Source of the DNA: 67-14 sp035502775
GTDB lineage: Bacteria; Actinomycetota; Thermoleophilia; Solirubrobacterales; 70-9
Assembly (NCBI GenBank): GCA_035502775.1
Contig: DATJUB010000078.1
Location: 62,001 to 126,000 of the forward strand
Length of the DNA: 64,000 nt
Direction of reading: 5' to 3'
Made by a program: the position numbers and the translations under genes. Every line of letters begins with the position of its first letter. Position 1 is the first letter of the stretch. The notes under the pieces were generated by a model, which ran no database searches, was not told the origin of the DNA, and was given only the letters and a program-made list of their open reading frames with translations. Of this stretch, positions 59,376-64,000 are shown piece after piece.

Positions 59376-60291
59376 AAGAGCGATGCTAGACACCTTCGAC
59401 CACACGGACTTTGCCGCGACCGAACTCTCGGCTCACCTTCCGGGTCCGGTCTCGGTGGTGGTCCCGACCAGAAACACCGCCGGCACGATCGCGCAGACCG
59501 TGGCCGAGCTGCTGATCCTGGCCGACGCCGAGATCGTCTCGCAGATCCTGGTCGTGGACGCCGACTCGGTCGACGGCACAGCGGTGACCGCCCGGGACGC
59601 CGGCGCCCAGGTCGTCTCCGAGAACGATCTCATGCCCGAATTCGGACCGGTCCGAGGTAAGGGCGACGCGATGTGGCGATCACTGGAAGCGGTCACGGGG
59701 GACCTGGTCGTGTTCGTCGACGGCGACATCGCCGATTTCGGCCGCCACTACGTGACCGGCCTGCTCGGACCGCTCTGCCGCGATCCGGACAAACGCTTCG
59801 TGAAGGGCTGCTACCGCCGTCCGTTCCGGCAGGAGACCAGTGAACAGCCGGCCGGTGGCGGCAGGGTGACGGAGCTCACCGCCCGCCCCCTGCTCGCCCG
59901 CACGGTTCCCGACCTGATCCAGTTCGACCAGCCGCTCGCGGGCGAGGTCGCCGCGCACCGCTCGCTGCTCGATTCGATTCCTTTCCACACCGGATACGGG
60001 GTCGAGATCGCGATGCTGGTCGAGGTCTGGGACCGTCTCGGCCTGGACGGCATGGCCCAGGTGGGGCTCGGCACCAAGCGAAATGCCCATCAATCGCTCG
60101 CCGCGCTCGGCGGCATGGCCGCCGAGGTGATCGATGCCCTGGACGCGGTGCTGGCGGACCTGGACAGGGGTGATCTGGGCGAGATCATCCCCGCTCCGGA
60201 AGCCGCGAACGACCCCGTTGTCCGGCCGGCCCGAACCAGCCTGGCGGCGGGGGACGGCGACAGAAAGCCCCTGGACCCGGCCGACATATAG
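59362..60291 (+). CDS. gpgS: Glucosyl-3-phosphoglycerate synthase
   Basis: A 309-residue GT-A glycosyltransferase (family GT81). SVVVPTRNTAGTI opens the nucleotide-sugar fold, VVDADSVDG and VVFVDGDIADF contain acidic metal motifs, GYGVEIAMLVEVWDRLG supplies the acceptor region, and GLGTKRNAHQSL follows. The enzyme transfers glucose from NDP-glucose to 3-phosphoglycerate. ATG 59362 was chosen; ATG 59383 is also possible. The start region overlaps the divergent FolP start by about 14 bp. The phosphatase partner follows 11 nt downstream. Confidence 0.92.
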   Translation: MDPVTRAMLDTFDHTDFAATELSAHLPGPVSVVVPTRNTAGTIAQTVAELLILADAEIVSQILVVDADSVDGTAVTARDAGAQVVSENDLMPEFGPVRGKGDAMWRSLEAVTGDLVVFVDGDIADFGRHYVTGLLGPLCRDPDKRFVKGCYRRPFRQETSEQPAGGGRVTELTARPLLARTVPDLIQFDQPLAGEVAAHRSLLDSIPFHTGYGVEIAMLVEVWDRLGLDGMAQVGLGTKRNAHQSLAALGGMAAEVIDALDAVLADLDRGDLGEIIPAPEAANDPVVRPARTSLAAGDGDRKPLDPADI

Positions 60292-60302
60292 CGTCTGGCC
60301 GC

Positions 60303-61109
60303 ATGAGCCTGCGCTGCGTCTACACCGATCTCGACGGCACCCTGCTGGGGCAGGGGGCCTCCCTTTTCACCGACTACGAGGGCAACTTCTCGATGATGCA
60401 GACCCGCGGGCTCGAAGCCTGCTCCCGGGCCGGGGTCGAGGTGGTGATCATGTCCGGCCGCCGCCAGGTCCAGGTCCACGAGGACGCCCGGATCCTCGGG
60501 CAGACCTCCTTCATCTTCGAAGCCGGGGGCGCGTTCAGCATCGACCGTGAGCTGACCATGATGACCGGGGATTTCGAGCTCGATCCGGACAGGACCGTGG
60601 TCGAGCAGATCACCGATCGGGGTGTGCCCGAGTTTCTCTTCGACAGCTATCCGGGCCGGCTCGAGTTCCACGAGCCCTGGCACGTCGGCAGGACGCTCTC
60701 GCACCTGTTCCGGGGCGACGTCGACACCGCCGAGGTAAATCGCCTTCTCGAGCAGGCCGGTCACGGTGACCTGCGCCTTCTGGACAACGGTGCGATCAAC
60801 CGCGAGATGCCCGGCATCGAGACCACCCATGCCTATCATCTGGTGCCGAAAGCGGTATCCAAGGCCGGTGCGGTCGCGGCCCACGCCCGGGCCCGCGGCT
60901 ACGCGCTCGACGAGACGATCGCGGTCGGCGATTCGGTCGAGGACCTGGAGGTCGCTCCCTCGGTCGGCCGGTTCTTCATGGTCGCCAACGGCCCGGAGCG
61001 CGATCCCGGGGTCCGGACCGCGATGTCGCGCTTCGACAACGTGAGCGTCACCGAGGGACGCAGCGGCGACGGCTTCTACGAGGCCGTGGTCACATCCCTT
61101 GTGGCCTGA
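60303..61109 (+). CDS. HAD phosphatase, probable glucosyl-3-phosphoglycerate phosphatase
   Basis: A 268-residue HAD type IIB hydrolase: VYTDLDGTLLG (nucleophile Asp), VIMSGRRQ (motif II), the lysine in VPKAVSKAGAV, and IAVGDSVEDLEV (motif IV). This layout resembles mannosyl-3-phosphoglycerate phosphatase. With gpgS upstream, the probable product is glucosylglycerate, a compatible solute and the primer for methylglucose polysaccharides in mycobacteria. Note that mycobacterial GpgP belongs to the histidine phosphatase family, so this would be a different phosphatase solution. Confidence 0.8.
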   Translation: MSLRCVYTDLDGTLLGQGASLFTDYEGNFSMMQTRGLEACSRAGVEVVIMSGRRQVQVHEDARILGQTSFIFEAGGAFSIDRELTMMTGDFELDPDRTVVEQITDRGVPEFLFDSYPGRLEFHEPWHVGRTLSHLFRGDVDTAEVNRLLEQAGHGDLRLLDNGAINREMPGIETTHAYHLVPKAVSKAGAVAAHARARGYALDETIAVGDSVEDLEVAPSVGRFFMVANGPERDPGVRTAMSRFDNVSVTEGRSGDGFYEAVVTSLVA

Positions 61110-61119
61110 ATCAACCATC

Positions 61120-61156
61120 TAGTATCAGGGGACACAGCGCTACCCGACCAGGAGAG
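61120..61156 (+). promoter_or_regulatory. -10 box and Shine-Dalgarno of the DtxR-type gene
   Basis: TAGTAT (61120-61125) is a -10 candidate and GGAGAG (61151-61156) precedes the TTG start at 61162. Unlike jag and hemB, this gene has a leader. The 13 bases before and into the box (ATCAACCATCTAG) recur before jag at 31375-31387. Confidence 0.45.
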
Positions 61157-61161
61157 AGTTT

Positions 61162-61872
61162 TTGCCGCACGAACAAGCAACGGTTGCCGAAGAGGAATAC
61201 CTCCAGACGATCTTCTGGCTGATGGAAGCCGGCCTGCCGATCACCGGCGCCAACATCGCCCGCGCGATGCAGCTCTCACCCCCGACCGTCCACGAGATGA
61301 TCAAGCGTCTCGAACGTGACGGCTACGTCACCCGCAGCGCCGACAAGATCCTTCACCTGACCGACGACGGCCGGGCCGAAGCCGAGCAGATCACCCGCCG
61401 GCATCGCATGATCGAACGTTTCCTCACCGACGTTCTCAACATCCCCTGGGATGAAGTTCACGAAGAGGCCGAACGCCTCGAGCACGCGATGTCACCCGTC
61501 CTGGAGAAGCAGATGCGAGCCGCGATCGGCGACGCCACGACCTGCCCCCACGGCCACCCGATCGAGGGCGTGCGTGAGCCCGGAGCTCCGCTCGCCGATG
61601 TCGACGTCGGCGCCGAGGTGATGATCCTCAGGTTCGAGAACGAGGCCGAGGGCCTGCTCCATTACCTGAAGGACATCGGCCTCGAGCCGGGCCTGAAAGG
61701 CGTGGTCAGCTCGAGTGAGACCGACGCGATCATCGTCAAGGCGGACGATGGCGACCACGAGGTCACCAGGACCGTGGCCGAGACGGTCACCGTGCGGGCC
61801 AACCCGGCCCCGCCGCCGCGCGCGGCACTGCCGGACCAGCTGGTCATCTCACCGGATCGCTACGGGAGATAG
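61162..61872 (+). CDS. Metal-dependent transcriptional regulator, DtxR/MntR family
   Basis: A 236-residue repressor. The winged helix is at about residues 5-65 (EEYLQTIFWLMEAG, ANIARAMQLSPPTVHEMIKRL). The dimerisation domain (about 70-145) has HRMIERFLTDVL, EEAERLEHAMS and CPHGHPI with the metal-ligand His/Glu/Cys residues of iron-type DtxR. A FeoA/SH3-like domain lies at about 150-220. Iron or manganese is the likely effector. The TTG start with GGAGAG upstream is clear. No obvious DtxR operator was found in the window. Confidence 0.92.
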   Translation: MPHEQATVAEEEYLQTIFWLMEAGLPITGANIARAMQLSPPTVHEMIKRLERDGYVTRSADKILHLTDDGRAEAEQITRRHRMIERFLTDVLNIPWDEVHEEAERLEHAMSPVLEKQMRAAIGDATTCPHGHPIEGVREPGAPLADVDVGAEVMILRFENEAEGLLHYLKDIGLEPGLKGVVSSSETDAIIVKADDGDHEVTRTVAETVTVRANPAPPPRAALPDQLVISPDRYGR

Positions 61873-61876
61873 AGGG

Positions 61877-61913
61877 AATTCGGGTCGCTCCGCTCCGCTG
61901 TGCGACCTGAATT
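61877..61913. terminator. Hairpin with TCCGCTCCGCTGT loop (family member C)
   Basis: Arms 61877-61888 and 61902-61913 pair with one G-T wobble. The loop ends in CGCTGT like the members at 8490 and 34975, expanded by five bases. It lies between the convergent DtxR-type and sulfatase genes. Confidence 0.6.
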
Positions 61914-61942
61914 TCGAAGATTCGCCACGTGGTCCGAGCCGG

Positions 61943-64000
61943 TCACCGGCGAACGGAGAACAGCCCTATTTCGTTCTCGCCCTTGCGGAAGCTGTCGTCG
62001 GGCACGTTCACTCCGGTCATCCAGACGCCGTCGCGTTGCCATGCCCGGGTGGTCGCCGCCACCCTGCCGTTGACCGTCACCGCGATCGTTCCGGGATCGG
62101 ACCTGGTCGCGGGCAGCTCGGCCTGGATGTAGGACGGCACGAAGAACCCTTCGGGGTCGGCCTCGATCACGGGGCCGCCGGTCGTGAACTCGGCCTCAAG
62201 CGGCCGGAGGTCCGGATCGCGGCCGGACCTCGTCCCGAGCAGCTCGGGCCGCCCGCCGATCGCGAAGAGTGAGCCCGAGCCGAACGCTCCGGTTCGCATC
62301 CTCACCGCGGCCCGTTCCCGCGCGGCGACATTCTCGGGTTCGACCGTGAGGGTGCCGGTCTCCTGCGAGGTCACGTCGAGCCGCTCCGGGGCGGGAACGG
62401 GAGGACCGAGCAGGCTGTGTCCGGTCGCCTTTGGCGAAGGATTCAGCCCGAGCACGTCGAGCACGGTGGGCGTGATGTCACGGCTGGTCGCGAAACGCGG
62501 ATCGATCCGCCCCTTCTCCTGTCCCGGGTACTTGATGAAGAGCGGCACCGGCAGAAGCCAGCCCTCGTTCTTCTCGACCACCGTGCGTCGCGGCGCACCG
62601 ATCTCGAAGGAGGCACCGTGGTCCGCGGTCAGCACGAACAGGCTCTCGTCCCAGGTGCCCGTTTCTTTCATCCGGGCGATGATCTCCTCGACCATGTTCA
62701 TGGTCGAGATCGTCTGGGCCAGTGCCTGCTGCATGTGCTTGCGCGATTCCGGCAGGTTGGTCGGATTCTCGAGCGCGTCCTGTGATTCGGTATCGCCCAG
62801 CACCAGGCTCGCATAGCCCCTGCCCTGATCGGTGAACTGGTAGGGCGCGTGCGGCAGGAGGATGTGGAGGAAATTGAAACCGCCGGGGTTCAGGTCCAGT
62901 CCGGCGCCGAAATTCCGCATGTAGGCGGGACGTTCCGCTCCCCACGCGGGGGGCGGTGACGGGTAGTGGCTGACCACCTCGTCTACACCCTTCTCCAGCA
63001 GCCTGCCCGGGGTCAGCTCCTCGTCGGGCTGTGGTTCGGCGTCCCGGTTCTGCGCCGCCTCGTCGAGGGAGACGCTGCGCGGGTAGAGGCCCAGGCGGAG
63101 CAGGTCGGAGATCCGGGTGCGCAGCCCGGACTTGCGCTGGCAGAGGTCGGTCACGACCTCGATCGCGCGGACCCGGTACCCGGCCTTGGCGGTGATCGAA
63201 CAAACGTTGTCGGGATAGCTCGGCAGACCGGGCGGGGCCTTCTCCTCGGCGAAGTCGGCGTCCTGCCCGGTCATGATCGAGGGCAGGGCGGCCAGGGTCT
63301 CGTCGCCGACCGCCAGGGTCCGCGGATACCAGGTCGTCTCCTTCTGGATCCGGGAGAGGCTGGGGATCAGCCGGCGGTCTATCTGACCACGTTCGTTCTC
63401 GAGCAATGCCAGCGGCAGTTCGTCCAGCACGATCATCACCACCGGAGGCTGCGTCTCGGCCTGCTGTGCGGCCATCGCGCGATCCCCGGGCAGAACCTCG
63501 TACCGGATCGGGTAGGAGGCGGCGAAGAGCACGATCACCACCGGCGTCGCGACGCTCAGCATCAGGGCGAAGTTGCGGATCAGCTCCAGCCGCAGGTAGG
63601 ACACCGTCACCAGGGCGGCCACCCCGAACAGCGCCAGGCCCGCGATCACCGGACTGTCCTGGAGGGGCTGCCACACGACCAGTCCGAGCAGGATGCCCAG
63701 CAGGCCCGCGTGAACCGTCCGGGCGGCACCGAAGGATGCCAGCCGGGAGATCGCGGCTTCGATCCCCCAGAGGACGGTGGGCACGAGCAGGGAGACGAGC
63801 CCGATGAAGATCATCAGGTCGACTCCCCTCACCGAGTAGAGGGTCAGTACCTCGGAACCGGACTCGAGACGCTGATAGACCGGCCAGGCGATGGCCAGCG
63901 ACCAGCATCCGGCCAGTTCAAGCCAGAAACGGATCGACTCCCCGCGCTTGGGGAACCGGCGCTGCCCGAAATCCTCAGGCGGCGGAGGCGATTCGCCGAA
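61943..64000 (-). CDS. Membrane sulfatase/alkaline-phosphatase-fold protein (5' end cut by window edge)
   Basis: The frame is open to the window edge, 686 residues visible. The extra 56 codons beyond GTG 63832 read sensibly, with a hydrophobic segment FWLELAGCWSLAIAW, so the true start lies outside. Membrane helices continue to about residue 165. The sulfatase-fold domain follows: VVMIVLDELPLALLE (metal Asp), LPSIMTGQ (nucleophile region, Thr/Ala variant), FNFLHILLPHAPYQF and FVLTADHGASFEIG (Asp-His). The C-terminal 130 residues are beta-rich. No canonical C-x-P-S-R for formylglycine is seen, so it is more likely a phospho-transferase or hydrolase, like LtaS-type enzymes, than a true sulfatase. 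Confidence 0.85.
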   Translation of the reverse strand, partial: FGESPPPPEDFGQRRFPKRGESIRFWLELAGCWSLAIAWPVYQRLESGSEVLTLYSVRGVDLMIFIGLVSLLVPTVLWGIEAAISRLASFGAARTVHAGLLGILLGLVVWQPLQDSPVIAGLALFGVAALVTVSYLRLELIRNFALMLSVATPVVIVLFAASYPIRYEVLPGDRAMAAQQAETQPPVVMIVLDELPLALLENERGQIDRRLIPSLSRIQKETTWYPRTLAVGDETLAALPSIMTGQDADFAEEKAPPGLPSYPDNVCSITAKAGYRVRAIEVVTDLCQRKSGLRTRISDLLRLGLYPRSVSLDEAAQNRDAEPQPDEELTPGRLLEKGVDEVVSHYPSPPPAWGAERPAYMRNFGAGLDLNPGGFNFLHILLPHAPYQFTDQGRGYASLVLGDTESQDALENPTNLPESRKHMQQALAQTISTMNMVEEIIARMKETGTWDESLFVLTADHGASFEIGAPRRTVVEKNEGWLLPVPLFIKYPGQEKGRIDPRFATSRDITPTVLDVLGLNPSPKATGHSLLGPPVPAPERLDVTSQETGTLTVEPENVAARERAAVRMRTGAFGSGSLFAIGGRPELLGTRSGRDPDLRPLEAEFTTGGPVIEADPEGFFVPSYIQAELPATRSDPGTIAVTVNGRVAATTRAWQRDGVWMTGVNVPDDSFRKGENEIGLFSVRR

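Noticed and set aside
61943..63832. Complete sulfatase gene starting at GTG 63832
   Set aside because: The frame remains open to the window edge with a further plausible membrane helix, so the visible gene is treated as 5'-truncated.

Overview
The window is high-GC actinobacterial chromosomal DNA around a replication origin. The best lineage guess is Thermoleophilia (Solirubrobacterales-like). This rests on three things: mycobacteria-like synteny (fhaA-fhaB-pstP-rodA-pbpA-pknB; dnaA-dnaN-recF-dciA-gyrB-gyrA; folP-gpgS), a Bacillus-type QcrABC respiratory complex in place of the usual actinobacterial QcrCAB, and several secreted proteins with CARDB-like domains. The lineage is an inference, since no database search was possible. 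No insertion sequence, prophage, CRISPR array or restriction system was seen; this is core chromosome with a few lineage-specific genes.

Left part (1-19.4 kb): envelope genes (a LytR_C-domain protein cut by the window edge, a CapD/WbpM-type sugar-nucleotide dehydratase, uppP), then purM and a DJ-1/PfpI protein. Next comes a cobalamin riboswitch driving a secreted DUF4430 (transcobalamin-like) protein. The cell-growth and division control cluster follows. Its leftward operon fhaA-fhaB-pstP-rodA-pbpA-pknB(PASTA)-ddl is flanked by two further Ser/Thr kinases, one with a discoidin-like ectodomain and one with a polytopic C-terminal half.

Origin (20-34 kb): dnaA, dnaN, recF, dciA, gyrB and gyrA are read leftwards; rpmH, rnpA, yidD, yidC, jag, rsmG, parA and parB rightwards. 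DnaA-box-like 9-mers cluster between dnaA and dnaN (probable oriC), and a parS-like palindrome overlaps the rnpA/yidD junction.

Middle (34-42 kb): tRNA-Ile, a bifunctional-nuclease-fold protein, a second D-Ala-D-Ala ligase, a PLP aminotransferase, a membrane protein, a phosphodiesterase, a YmdB-like phosphodiesterase and an ABC-2 exporter pair.

Respiratory block (42.3-53 kb): a tight rightward series hemB, a fused AhbA-AhbB siroheme-decarboxylase-like gene, hemL, an unknown gene, Rieske protein, cytochrome b6-like, subunit IV-cytochrome c fusion, menG, polyprenyl diphosphate synthase, dcd, tatA, tatC and a membrane-anchored TPR-like protein. It joins heme supply, menaquinone supply, the quinol:cytochrome c reductase and the Tat system probably needed to export its Rieske subunit.

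Right part (53-64 kb): tRNA-Lys, two tandem secreted proteins with lysine-rich tails, tRNA-Phe, an MrfA-like repair helicase overlapping a FolP2-like gene, the glucosylglycerate pair gpgS-gpgP, a DtxR/MntR-type regulator, and a membrane sulfatase-fold protein running off the edge. Several convergent gene pairs are separated by strong hairpins, three of which share the same loop sequence.
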